Source of the DNA: Streptomyces sp. A2-16
Lineage (GTDB): Bacteria > Actinomycetota > Actinomycetes > Streptomycetales > Streptomycetaceae
Assembly (NCBI RefSeq): GCF_018128905.1
Contig: NZ_CP063808.1
Span: 5,208,001-5,272,000, forward strand
DNA: 64,000 nt
Reading direction: 5' to 3'
The notes below the pieces were generated by a model. It ran no database searches. It was given only the letters and a program-made list of their open reading frames with translations, and had not been told where the DNA came from. A program made the translations under genes and the position numbers. Positions 1-8,141 of this stretch are shown piece after piece (position 1 is the stretch's first letter; the number at the start of each line of letters is the position of its first letter).

Positions 1-1
1 G

Positions 2-1933
2 ATCCACACCGAGCTGTACGACCGTTCCCGCCTCGACCTGAACGTCCCCGACGCCGACCGCAAGCTGTCCGTCAGCGAACTCATCGCCCGCCAGAACGCG
101 CACCGGGGCGTCATCGACCTCGCCCTCCTCGAGCGCCTCTACGACTCGGGCCGCTACCTCTTCCTCAGCTCCAGCGGAGTCCTGCCGCCCCGCCTCACCG
201 GCATCTGGACGGGCTCCTGGAACGGCGCCTGGGCCGACGACTTCACCACCGACGCCAACATCAACCTCCAGGTCGCCGGGGCCAACATCCTCGACACCAC
301 CGACGTGATGGAGGGCTACTTCGACCTGATCCTCGGCCAGCTCGCCCACTGGCGCACCAACGCCACCAACCTCTACGGCGCCCGCGGCTTCCTCGCTCCG
401 TCCCGCACCGACGGCGAGTACGGCCACATGCTCCACTTCGACAACGGCTCTTTCCCTGGCCAGTGCTGGACCGGCGGCGCCGACTGGTTGCTGTACCCGA
501 TGCTGGAGTACTTCGAGGTCACCGGCGACAGCGACTTCCATCGCACCAGGCTGGCGCCGGCCCTGATGGAACTGGCCCTGTTCTACGAGGACTTCCTGAC
601 CCGGACCGACGCGAACGGCAAGGCCGTCTTCGTGCCGTCCTTCTCCATGGAGAACGCGCCCGGCAACACCGGCGTCTGTCTGTCGATCAACGCCACCGGC
701 GACATCATGGCCGGCAGACACGCCCTCCAGGCCGCCATCGATGCGGCCGACGCCCTGGGCGTGGAGCAGGGCAGCGGACAGGGCGTCGAGCGCTGGACGG
801 CGTTGCTGGCCAAGCTGCCGGACTACCGCGTCAACAGCGACGGCGCGCTCGCCGAATGGTCCTGGCCCACCCTGAGCGACCACTACGATCACCGGCACAT
901 CCAACACCTGTACGGCGCCTGGCCGTTGCACGAGATCAACCCCGAGGACGAGCCCGCACTCGTCCGCCCGGCTCTCAAGGCCCTGGAAAAGCGCGGCGAC
1001 CAGAACATCTCCGCCCACGGCAGCCTCCACCGCGCCCTGGCCGGGGCCCGTCTCAAGGACGGCGGCAAGGTCTACGACAACCTGAGGAAGATCATCGGCA
1101 ACAACATGGTCTTCAAGTCGCTGATGACCTCCCACAATCCCGACCTGGACATCTACAACGCGGACGCCGCGCACGCCTTGCCGGGTGTGCTCGCGGAGGC
1201 CCTGGTCTACTCCCGGCCCGGAGTGCTGGAGGTCCTGCCGGCTCTGCCCGACCAACTCGCCAAGGGCACCATCACCGGCGTACGCACCCGCGGCCGGATC
1301 CGGATCCACACCTTCAGCTGGGACCTGACCGCCCGCACCGCCACCCTCTCCCTCACCTCGGCGATCGACCAGACCGTCACCCTCGTCAGCCGACGCGGCA
1401 TGACCTCGGTGACGACCTCCGCGACGGTGGCCTCCTCTCCTCTGGGCACACACGCCCGCGAGGTGGCACTGGTGGCCGGGCAGCGCATCGACATCACCGT
1501 CTCGCTGCTCAGCGCCTGGTTCAAGCTGGTCAACCGGCGCAGCGGCAAGGTCCTCGACGTGTCGGCCGGAGGCACTGCCGACGGCGCGAAGGTCATCCAG
1601 TACACCTCGTCCGGCTCCGCCAACCAGCAGTGGCAGTTCCTGCCCAACGCGGACGGCTCCTTCCGTCTGCGGGCGCGGCACAGCGGCCGCGTTCTCGACA
1701 GCCCCGGCGACAGCGCCCAGGGCGCCCAGCTCATCCAGTGGCATGACGCGGGCAGCGACAACCAGTGGTGGAGGCTGGTCGACGCGGGCGGCGGCTTCCA
1801 CCGCGTCGTCAACGTCCGCAACAGCTCGTGGTGCGTGGACGTCGACGGCGGCTCGACGGCCGACGGCGCCCGGGTCATCCAGCAGGCCGTCGGGTCCGGG
1901 ACGAACCAGGAGTGGCAGATCGTCGGAGTGTGA
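2..1933 (+). CDS. GH95 alpha-L-fucosidase with C-terminal ricin-B lectin domain (5' partial)
   Basis: The frame is open from base 2, so the N-terminus lies outside the window; 643 residues are visible. The catalytic part shows GH95 marks: an N-x-N element (DANINLQ) near visible residue 80, matching the paired catalytic Asn, a PSFSMENAP segment like the family's S-P-E-N acid motif, and HRHIQHLYG, like the family's HRHxSHLxG. The family removes alpha-1,2-linked L-fucose (some members L-galactose) by inversion. From about visible residue 503 there are three ricin-B (beta-trefoil) repeats ending in QQW, QWW and QEW, which normally bind polysaccharide. Any signal peptide cannot be seen; a lectin tail suggests export. 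It heads the glycosidase locus that runs to 12.45 kb. The GH95 call is firm; the exact substrate is inferred. Confidence 0.88.
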   Translation: MHTELYDRSRLDLNVPDADRKLSVSELIARQNAHRGVIDLALLERLYDSGRYLFLSSSGVLPPRLTGIWTGSWNGAWADDFTTDANINLQVAGANILDTTDVMEGYFDLILGQLAHWRTNATNLYGARGFLAPSRTDGEYGHMLHFDNGSFPGQCWTGGADWLLYPMLEYFEVTGDSDFHRTRLAPALMELALFYEDFLTRTDANGKAVFVPSFSMENAPGNTGVCLSINATGDIMAGRHALQAAIDAADALGVEQGSGQGVERWTALLAKLPDYRVNSDGALAEWSWPTLSDHYDHRHIQHLYGAWPLHEINPEDEPALVRPALKALEKRGDQNISAHGSLHRALAGARLKDGGKVYDNLRKIIGNNMVFKSLMTSHNPDLDIYNADAAHALPGVLAEALVYSRPGVLEVLPALPDQLAKGTITGVRTRGRIRIHTFSWDLTARTATLSLTSAIDQTVTLVSRRGMTSVTTSATVASSPLGTHAREVALVAGQRIDITVSLLSAWFKLVNRRSGKVLDVSAGGTADGAKVIQYTSSGSANQQWQFLPNADGSFRLRARHSGRVLDSPGDSAQGAQLIQWHDAGSDNQWWRLVDAGGGFHRVVNVRNSSWCVDVDGGSTADGARVIQQAVGSGTNQEWQIVGV

Positions 1934-2037
1934 CACCACCAGCGGCGGGCTGTGTTGGGGGTGCGGTTACTGGTGGGTTTCAAGAGTTCAGTAAGATCCA
2001 CTCCGACCAATGCAAGCCCTATCTGGGGGAACAACTC

Positions 2038-2346
2038 ATGACCAAGCGCTTTTCCGCGCTGGCCGTCTCCGCGGCCATCGTCGGCGGCCTCTTCATCACC
2101 TCGGTGCCCGCTCACGCCGCCACGTCGGCCGAGCGGGGCGAGGTGTCGGTGAAGGCCGCCATCACCTGCAACAAGAGCCAGATGCGCCAGCAGATCGCCG
2201 ACCTCAAGGCCAAGGCCGCGAAGCTGAAGCAGCTGGGCGAGACCGCGGCGGCCAGGAAGGCGCTGAGCGACGCGGCCGCCATCCAGAAGAAGCTCGACGC
2301 GTGCATCAAGGCCGAGGACGACGCCAGCAAGCCGTTCCCCGGCTAA
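2038..2346 (+). CDS. small secreted protein, 102 aa, unknown function
   Basis: The ATG follows a purine-rich stretch (CTGGGGGAACAACTC). Residues 1-27 form a clear Sec signal peptide (MTKRF, a hydrophobic core, cleavage near AHA|ATS). The mature part is about 75 residues, Lys/Ala-rich and predicted helical (KAKAAKLKQLGETAAARKAL), with two Cys near its ends (TCNKS and DACIK) that could form a disulfide. No enzyme motif is visible. It sits between the fucosidase and the operator region of the alpha-galactosidase and may be a small wall- or medium-exposed helical hairpin protein. The start is well supported; function is unknown. Confidence 0.72.
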   Translation: MTKRFSALAVSAAIVGGLFITSVPAHAATSAERGEVSVKAAITCNKSQMRQQIADLKAKAAKLKQLGETAAARKALSDAAAIQKKLDACIKAEDDASKPFPG

Positions 2347-2445
2347 GTCTTCCTGTTCCAACGTGTGGCGCTGCCCGTCCCGTTTCCACGGATGGGTGGC
2401 GCCACACGCATGTCCGGCCCAGCACGGTTCGCGCAGTGGTGTGTT

Positions 2446-2455
2446 GAAGCGCTTC
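2446..2455. promoter_or_regulatory. GAAGCGCTTC operator, distal copy
   Basis: A perfect 10-bp palindrome, 157 bases before the alpha-galactosidase start. An identical copy lies 119 bases downstream. LacI-family repressors commonly bind short CG-centred palindromes like this, and a LacI gene is in the locus. Confidence 0.6.
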
Positions 2456-2488
2456 GACGGTCCCACCGGGTCGATCGACTGTCAATAA

Positions 2489-2538
2489 CGCGAGAAAAAG
2501 AAACTTTCCTAGAGTTACGTCTCTTGTTTCGCGAGAAA
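2489..2538. promoter_or_regulatory. AT-rich promoter region with CGCGAGAAA direct repeats and a GAAACTTTC palindrome
   Basis: CGCGAGAAA occurs at 2489-2497 and again at 2530-2538, 41 bases apart. Between them is GAAACTTTC (2500-2508), a perfect odd-centred palindrome similar in form to operators of xylan/cellulose LacI regulators in Streptomyces. GTTTC/GAAAC arms surround GCGA at 2526-2539. The stretch is unusually A/T-rich for this genome, so it probably holds the promoter of the GH36-GH43 unit between the two GAAGCGCTTC boxes. Confidence 0.5.
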
Positions 2539-2564
2539 CCTGTCATTAACGTTCCCGGGCGAGT

Positions 2565-2574
2565 GAAGCGCTTC
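2565..2574. promoter_or_regulatory. GAAGCGCTTC operator, proximal copy
   Basis: Second identical palindrome, ending 28 bases before the alpha-galactosidase ATG. The flanks are also similar (TGAAGCGCTTCGACG in both copies). Placed to block initiation or to loop with the distal copy. Confidence 0.62.
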
Positions 2575-2602
2575 GACGCCACGACCGGGAAGGCCCGCAG
2601 CC

Positions 2603-4738
2603 ATGACCAACGCACCGCAGACGCTCCGTTGGGGCCACCGGGCCCTGGAGGTCGAGATCGGCGTCGGCGACGACGGCGTCCCTCGCCTCACACGGATCGG
2701 CCTGCCCGGCGGCGCGTCCCACGAGCGGCGCAACTGGCCCCCGCTGCCCCTGGTCGAGGTGACCGCCGCGGGCCAAGGGCGCGCCTGGTCCGGCGGCCGC
2801 CTGATCGACACCTCACTCGGCGGACGCCTGCGCCACCGCGGGCACCGGGTGAGCCAGGACGGCGACCGGCACCGGCTCTGCGTCGAACTCCACGACCCCG
2901 AGACGGGTCTCGTCGCGGAGGTCACCTACAGCTCGCCGGACGGGGAGCCCGTACTGCGCTCCGAGGTGCTCCTGCGCAACGACGGCGAGTCGGTCCTCCA
3001 TCTGGAGTCGGTCTCCTCCCTCGTCGTGGGCTGCCTGGCCGAAGGGCCCGAGTCGATCGACGCGGCAAACCTGCTGTGGGCCGAGAACGACTGGGTCGCC
3101 GAGTGCCGCTGGCAGCGTCGGCCGATGCGGGAGACCTCGCCGGCCCTCGGCGGCTCCGTCGTCTACGACAACGGCAAGGGTGAGTTCACGCTGACCGGCC
3201 GGGGCGTGTGGTCCAGCTGCGGCCGGCTGCCCATGGGCGGCCTGACGGACCGGCGCCTCGGGCGCACCTGGCTGTGGCAGATCGAGCACAACGGCGGTGG
3301 CTGGCACTGGGAGTGCGGAGAGCGCGACCGGCTGGCCTACCTGGCCATGTTCGGCCCCACCGACACCCATCACGGCTGGCGGCAACCGCTCGCGCCAGGC
3401 GCGGAGTTCGCCACCGTGCCGGTCGCTCTCGCCTTCAGCGAGGACGGCGGCCCGGACGAGGCGTTCGCCGCGCTCACCCGCTACCGGCGTGCGATCCGCC
3501 GTCCGCACCCGGACCACGAGCGGCTTCCCGTCGTCTTCAACGACTACATGAACTGCCTGATGGGCGACCCCAGCACGGACAAGCTGCTGCCCCTGGTCGA
3601 CGCGGCGGCCGAGGCGGGCGCGGAGTACTTCGTCATCGACGCCGGCTGGTACGACGGCGAGAACGGCGGCTGGTGGGACAGCGTGGGCGCCTGGGAGCCC
3701 GCCGCCGCACGCTTCCCCGGCGAGCGCGGCATCCACGAGGTGCTGGACCGGATCCGGGACCGCGGCATGGTGCCCGGCCTGTGGCTGGAGCCGGAGGTGA
3801 TCGGCGTCCGCAGCCCCATGGCCGAGTCCCTGCCCGACCAGGCGTTCTTCCGCCGTGACGGCGTCCGCGTCACGGAGACCGGCCGGCACCACCTGGACCT
3901 GCGCCACCCGGCGGCTCGCGCCCACCTGGACCAGGTCGTGGACCGACTGGTCGGCGACTGGGGCATCGGCTACCTCAAGCTCGACCACAACATCGACCCC
4001 GGCTCCGGCACCAGCGCCCACCCCGGCGAGACCCCCGGCGCCGGTCTGCTCGGCCACAACCGGGCGCACCTCGACTGGATCGACGGCATCCTGGACCGCC
4101 ATCCGCACCTGGTGGTGGAGAACTGCTCCTCCGGCGGCATGCGCTGGGACTACGCGTTGCTGTCACGGCTCCAGCTGCAGTCCACCAGCGACCAGCAGAA
4201 CCTCCAGCTGTACGCCCCCATCGCCGCGTCCGCGCCCACCGCCGTCACCCCGGAACAGGGGGCCGTCTGGTCCTACCCGCTGCCCACCGACTCCCCGGAC
4301 GAGGTGGCGTTCACCATGGCCAACGCCCTCCTCGGCCGTATCCATCTCTCCGGTCCGCTGCCCGACCTCGGCCCCGACGCCCGCGCCCTGGTCCACGAGG
4401 CCGTCAGCACCTACAAGGCCATCCGCGCCGACCTCGCCCGGGCCGTGCCCGCCTGGCCGCTCGGCCTGCCGGCGTGGGACGACCCATGGCTCGCCCTGGC
4501 CCTGCACGCCCCCGCCACCACCTACCTCACCGTATGGCGCCGCCCCGGCGCGGAGACCACCACTGCTCTCCCCCTGCCGCACCTCCGAAGCCGTACGACC
4601 CGCGCCGAGGTGCTGTATCCCGCCGCGAGCCGGGCCGAAGCCACCTGGAACCCCGACACCGCCGCCCTCACGCTGACGCTGCCCACGGCTCCGTCCGCGG
4701 TGCTGCTCCGTCTCGTCCACACGGCTGCAAGCCGCTGA
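2603..4738 (+). CDS. alpha-galactosidase, GH36 (711 aa)
   Basis: Retaining glycosidase releasing terminal alpha-linked galactose. An N-terminal beta-sandwich (about 1-290) precedes a TIM barrel (about 300-630) and a small C-terminal beta domain. Barrel landmarks are VIDAGWYDGE near 342, YLKLDHNID at 457-465, where D461 fits the nucleophile of the K-x-D motif, ENCSSGGMRWD near 506, and TSDQQN, where D530 fits the acid/base. No signal peptide is present, so it should act inside the cell on imported oligosaccharides. The usual SDNTD form of the acid/base motif is SDQQN here, so this is a divergent subgroup and the substrate could differ. It is followed 18 bases later by the GH43 gene, probably one operon under the paired palindromes upstream. 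Confidence 0.9.
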   Translation: MTNAPQTLRWGHRALEVEIGVGDDGVPRLTRIGLPGGASHERRNWPPLPLVEVTAAGQGRAWSGGRLIDTSLGGRLRHRGHRVSQDGDRHRLCVELHDPETGLVAEVTYSSPDGEPVLRSEVLLRNDGESVLHLESVSSLVVGCLAEGPESIDAANLLWAENDWVAECRWQRRPMRETSPALGGSVVYDNGKGEFTLTGRGVWSSCGRLPMGGLTDRRLGRTWLWQIEHNGGGWHWECGERDRLAYLAMFGPTDTHHGWRQPLAPGAEFATVPVALAFSEDGGPDEAFAALTRYRRAIRRPHPDHERLPVVFNDYMNCLMGDPSTDKLLPLVDAAAEAGAEYFVIDAGWYDGENGGWWDSVGAWEPAAARFPGERGIHEVLDRIRDRGMVPGLWLEPEVIGVRSPMAESLPDQAFFRRDGVRVTETGRHHLDLRHPAARAHLDQVVDRLVGDWGIGYLKLDHNIDPGSGTSAHPGETPGAGLLGHNRAHLDWIDGILDRHPHLVVENCSSGGMRWDYALLSRLQLQSTSDQQNLQLYAPIAASAPTAVTPEQGAVWSYPLPTDSPDEVAFTMANALLGRIHLSGPLPDLGPDARALVHEAVSTYKAIRADLARAVPAWPLGLPAWDDPWLALALHAPATTYLTVWRRPGAETTTALPLPHLRSRTTRAEVLYPAASRAEATWNPDTAALTLTLPTAPSAVLLRLVHTAASR

Positions 4739-4756
4739 AGAACAGGATTTGATCAA

Positions 4757-6259
4757 GTGTCAGAACATCGGGAAGACGCCGTGCTCAACCCCGTGATCCC
4801 CGGCTTCCACCCGGATCCGAGCGTCTGCCGCGTGGGCGACGACTACTACCTCGTCTGTTCCAGCTTCGAGTACTTCCCCGGCATCCCGGTCTTCCACAGC
4901 CGCGACCTGGTGCACTGGACGCAGATCGGCAACGCCCTGGACCGTCCCGAACAGTTGCGGCTGCCACTGGACTCGCGCTCCTCGGGGGGCATCTACGCGC
5001 CCACGCTGCGCCATCACGACGGCCGGTTCTGGCTGATCGTCACCAACGTCAGCAGCGACGGCAACATGCTCTTCACGGCCACCGACCCCGCGGGCCCCTG
5101 GTCCGATCCGATACGGCTGCCCGGTGTCCCCGGCATCGACCCGGACCTCGCCTGGGACGAGGACGGCACCTGCTGGTGCACGGTCGCGGGGGTCTCCCAG
5201 GTCCGCCTCGACCCCTCCACCGGGGAGACGCTCGAAGAGCCGCGGAAAATCTGGTCCGGCACCCCCGGCGCGATGGCCCCGGAGGCACCGCACCTGTACC
5301 GCGTCGGCGCGTACTGGTACCTGCTCATCGCCGAGGGCGGCACCGAGCGAGGCCACGGGGTCTCGATCGCCCGCGGGCCTTCTCCCACCGGTCCGTTCGA
5401 GGCGTGCCCGTCCAACCCGGTGCTGACCCACCGGGGCACCAACCGCCCGATCCAGAACACCGGGCACGCGGACCTGGTCCAGGCACCCGACGGCTCCTGG
5501 TGGATGGTGCTGCTGGCGGTCCGGCCGCGAGGCGGCACTCCGGGCTGGCACGTGCTGGGCAGGGAAACCTTCCTGGCGCCGGTGGAATGGGTGGACGGCT
5601 GGCCCGTGGTCGGCGAGGTCCCTTCCGAACTGCCCCTCCCTGCCTGGCCGTTGGTTCCCGGACCGGCCGAGCCCGTCCGGGACGACTTCGACCTCGGCGA
5701 ACTGCGGCCGCAGTGGGTCTCCCCGCGCGACCGCTCCCCGGAGCACTGCTCCACCAAGGAGCGCTCCGGCTGGCTGACCCTGCGCGCCCGCGGCGGCTCC
5801 CTGGACGAGCCGGACGCCGTGTTCGTCGGCCGCCGCCAGCAGCACCTGGCCTGCACGGCCCGCACGCGGGTCGACCCGGAACAGGGACGCGGCGGGCTCG
5901 CCGTCCGTCTGGACGAGGAGCACCACTACGAGATCGAGGCGTCCGAGGGCCAGGTACGGGTGCTCGCCCGTGTGGGGCCCCTGCGCACGGTCGTGGCCTC
6001 CCGGTCCGTGCCCGCCGGTCCCGTGGTGCTGGGCGTGCGCGTCTCCCCCACCCCGCCCCAAGGCCCCCGCACCGGGCCCGACACGCTCGCCTTCGGCGTC
6101 GAGGAACCGGACGGCACCTTCGCCGAACTCGGCTCCCTGGACGGCCGCTACCTGTCGACCGAGGTGGCCGGCGGCTTCACCGGCCGGGTCATCGGCATGT
6201 ACGCCGCGACCGGGACCGTCCACTTCGACTGGCTCGACTACGAGCCCCTCGGTCACTGA
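4757..6259 (+). CDS. GH43 beta-xylosidase / alpha-L-arabinofuranosidase (500 aa)
   Basis: Inverting five-bladed beta-propeller enzyme. The GTG start has a CAGGA box about nine bases upstream. The catalytic trio can be placed: D20 in PGFHPDPSV (base), D128 in PGIDPDLAW (pKa modulator) and E176 in APEAPHLYR (acid). Residues about 305-495 form the C-terminal beta-sandwich (GH43_C2/DUF1349-like) typical of the two-domain beta-xylosidase subgroup. No signal peptide, so cytoplasmic. It is coupled to the GH36 gene and precedes the secreted endoglucanase. Sequence alone cannot separate xylosidase from arabinofuranosidase; either would trim hemicellulose side chains or xylo-oligosaccharides. Confidence 0.9.
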   Translation: MSEHREDAVLNPVIPGFHPDPSVCRVGDDYYLVCSSFEYFPGIPVFHSRDLVHWTQIGNALDRPEQLRLPLDSRSSGGIYAPTLRHHDGRFWLIVTNVSSDGNMLFTATDPAGPWSDPIRLPGVPGIDPDLAWDEDGTCWCTVAGVSQVRLDPSTGETLEEPRKIWSGTPGAMAPEAPHLYRVGAYWYLLIAEGGTERGHGVSIARGPSPTGPFEACPSNPVLTHRGTNRPIQNTGHADLVQAPDGSWWMVLLAVRPRGGTPGWHVLGRETFLAPVEWVDGWPVVGEVPSELPLPAWPLVPGPAEPVRDDFDLGELRPQWVSPRDRSPEHCSTKERSGWLTLRARGGSLDEPDAVFVGRRQQHLACTARTRVDPEQGRGGLAVRLDEEHHYEIEASEGQVRVLARVGPLRTVVASRSVPAGPVVLGVRVSPTPPQGPRTGPDTLAFGVEEPDGTFAELGSLDGRYLSTEVAGGFTGRVIGMYAATGTVHFDWLDYEPLGH

Positions 6260-6340
6260 TCCGACACCCTCCCCCGACCTTCTGAACGCACCTCCCCCCA
6301 CGGGCGGATGCCCCGCCCGGCCGACAGAGAAGGGTCACCC

Positions 6341-8101
6341 ATGAAGGGAACGCACCACCTCACCGGCCGCAGCAGACGCGGTCCCGGCCGCCCGCTCGGA
6401 CTGCTGCTGGTGCTGGTCACCATGATCGGGGTGACCAGCACCGCGGCCTTCGCCGCACCCGCCCGCGAGGGCTCGCTCCCGATACGGCTCCCCCTGCAGG
6501 CCGCGAGCCCGATGGACACGGTGGCGGCGATGCAGCCCAGCTGGAACCTGGGCAACACCCTGGACGCCATCCCCGACGAGACGTCCTGGGGCAACCCGCA
6601 GGCCACCAAAGCCCTGTTCGACACCATCAAGGCCCAGGGCTTCCGCAGCGTCCGCATCCCCGTCACCTGGAACGGCCACCAGTCCGCCTCGGCTCCCTAC
6701 ACGATCGACGCGACATGGATGAACCGCGTCAAGCAGGTGGTCGACTGGGCTCTGGCCGACGGGCTGTACGTCGTGCTCAACGTCCACCACGACTCGTGGC
6801 AGTGGATCTCCACCATGCCCACCGACCACGACGGCGTGCTGGCCCGCTTCAAGGCCACCTGGACCCAGATCGCCGCCAAGTTCAAGGACTCCCCGCGGTC
6901 CCTGCTCCTCGAGAGCAACAACGAGCCGCAGTTCAACAACACCACCGACGCCCAGGGCATCCAGTACAACGACGAACTCAACAACGCGTTCCACACCGTC
7001 GTACGTCAGTCCGGCGGCACCAACGCGACCCGGCTGCTCGTCCTGCCCACGCTGCACACCAACTCCGGCCAGGTCCTCCTGGACGCCCTGTCCGCCCAGA
7101 TGAAGTCACTGGGCGACAGCAACCTCGTGGCCACCGTGCACTATTACGGCTACTACCCGTTCAGCGTGAACGTGGCCGGCGGCACACAGTTCGACGCCAC
7201 CTCGCAGAAGGACATGAGCGACCACTTCGCCAGGGTCCGCGCCACCTTCACCTCCAAGGGCATCCCCGTCTACCTCGGTGAGTACGGCCTGCTTGCCTAC
7301 CCCGACTCCAACCACCCCTCCCGGATCGAGCGTGGCGAGGCGCTGAAGTACTTCGAGCAGTTCGGCCACGACGCCCGCGCCGCCGGAGTGACCACGGCCC
7401 TGTGGGACCCCGGAACCTTCGCCTTCCTCAACCGCACGACGCTCCAGTGGAGCGACCCCGCGCTGTTCGCCGCGGTCAAGTCCAGCTGGACCACCCGCTC
7501 GGGCACCGCCTCCTCGGACCGGATCTTCCTGGCCAAGTCCGGCACGATCACCGCCAGGACGCTCACCCTCAACCCCAACGGCCTGACGCTCCAAGGCCTT
7601 TGGCAGGGCAGCACCCGTCTCGCCCAGGGCCGGGACTACACCGTCTCCGGCACCCAGCTCACCCTGACGGCGTCCGCCCTCACCAGACTGGCGGGCAACC
7701 GTGCCTACGGCGTCAACGCGACGATCGAGGCCCGGTTCTCCGGCGGACGGCCCTGGCAGATCTACGTGACCACGTACGACAGGCCGCAGCTCTCCGACGC
7801 GAACGGCTCCACCAGCGGGCTCACCGTCCCCACCCAGTACCGCGGGGACCAGCTGGCGACCATGGAGGCCACCTATGCCGACGGTACCAACGCCGGCCCG
7901 GTCAACTGGAGTCCCTACCAGGAGTTCAACGTGTCCTTCCGGCCTGACTACGCCGGCAACGGGCTCCTGCTCACCTCCGACTTCCTCAACTCGCTGCGGG
8001 ACAACGCACAGGCCACGTTGGTCTTCCACTTCTGGAGCGGCGCCACGGTGACCTACCGCGTGACCAGGAGCGGAGGTTCGGTGACCGGCACCGTCGTCTG
8101 A
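6341..8101 (+). CDS. secreted endo-beta-glucanase, GH5 (GH5_4-like) with CBM_X2 and CBM46-like modules (586 aa)
   Basis: The ATG at 6341 is preferred over an upstream in-frame ATG because it has a GAGAAGGG box and opens a signal peptide (RR-containing n-region, core LLLVLVTMIGV, cleavage near AFAAP). The catalytic domain has WNLGNTLDAIPDETSWGNP near residue 65, acid/base E195 in SNNEPQF, VHYYGYYPF and nucleophile E314 in YLGEYG, the GH5 pattern. After about residue 385 comes an Ig-like CBM_X2-type module, then a CBM46-like module (about 490-580); this tri-modular form is known from GH5_4 endoglucanases active on xyloglucan and mixed glucans. It is the only clearly secreted backbone-cutting enzyme seen in the locus. 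Xyloglucanase activity is an inference from architecture and neighbours. Confidence 0.9.
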   Translation: MKGTHHLTGRSRRGPGRPLGLLLVLVTMIGVTSTAAFAAPAREGSLPIRLPLQAASPMDTVAAMQPSWNLGNTLDAIPDETSWGNPQATKALFDTIKAQGFRSVRIPVTWNGHQSASAPYTIDATWMNRVKQVVDWALADGLYVVLNVHHDSWQWISTMPTDHDGVLARFKATWTQIAAKFKDSPRSLLLESNNEPQFNNTTDAQGIQYNDELNNAFHTVVRQSGGTNATRLLVLPTLHTNSGQVLLDALSAQMKSLGDSNLVATVHYYGYYPFSVNVAGGTQFDATSQKDMSDHFARVRATFTSKGIPVYLGEYGLLAYPDSNHPSRIERGEALKYFEQFGHDARAAGVTTALWDPGTFAFLNRTTLQWSDPALFAAVKSSWTTRSGTASSDRIFLAKSGTITARTLTLNPNGLTLQGLWQGSTRLAQGRDYTVSGTQLTLTASALTRLAGNRAYGVNATIEARFSGGRPWQIYVTTYDRPQLSDANGSTSGLTVPTQYRGDQLATMEATYADGTNAGPVNWSPYQEFNVSFRPDYAGNGLLLTSDFLNSLRDNAQATLVFHFWSGATVTYRVTRSGGSVTGTVV

Positions 8102-8107
8102 TCGGGC

Positions 8108-8138
8108 CGCCCCGGGTGCCGCCGTGGCACCCGGGGCG
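8108..8138. terminator. bidirectional hairpin between convergent genes
   Basis: Perfect 13-bp stem (CGCCCCGGGTGCC and complement) with a 5-base loop, filling the 40-base gap between the convergent GH5 and LacI genes. No T-tract, as is common in actinomycetes. Confidence 0.8.
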
Positions 8139-8141
8139 CGC

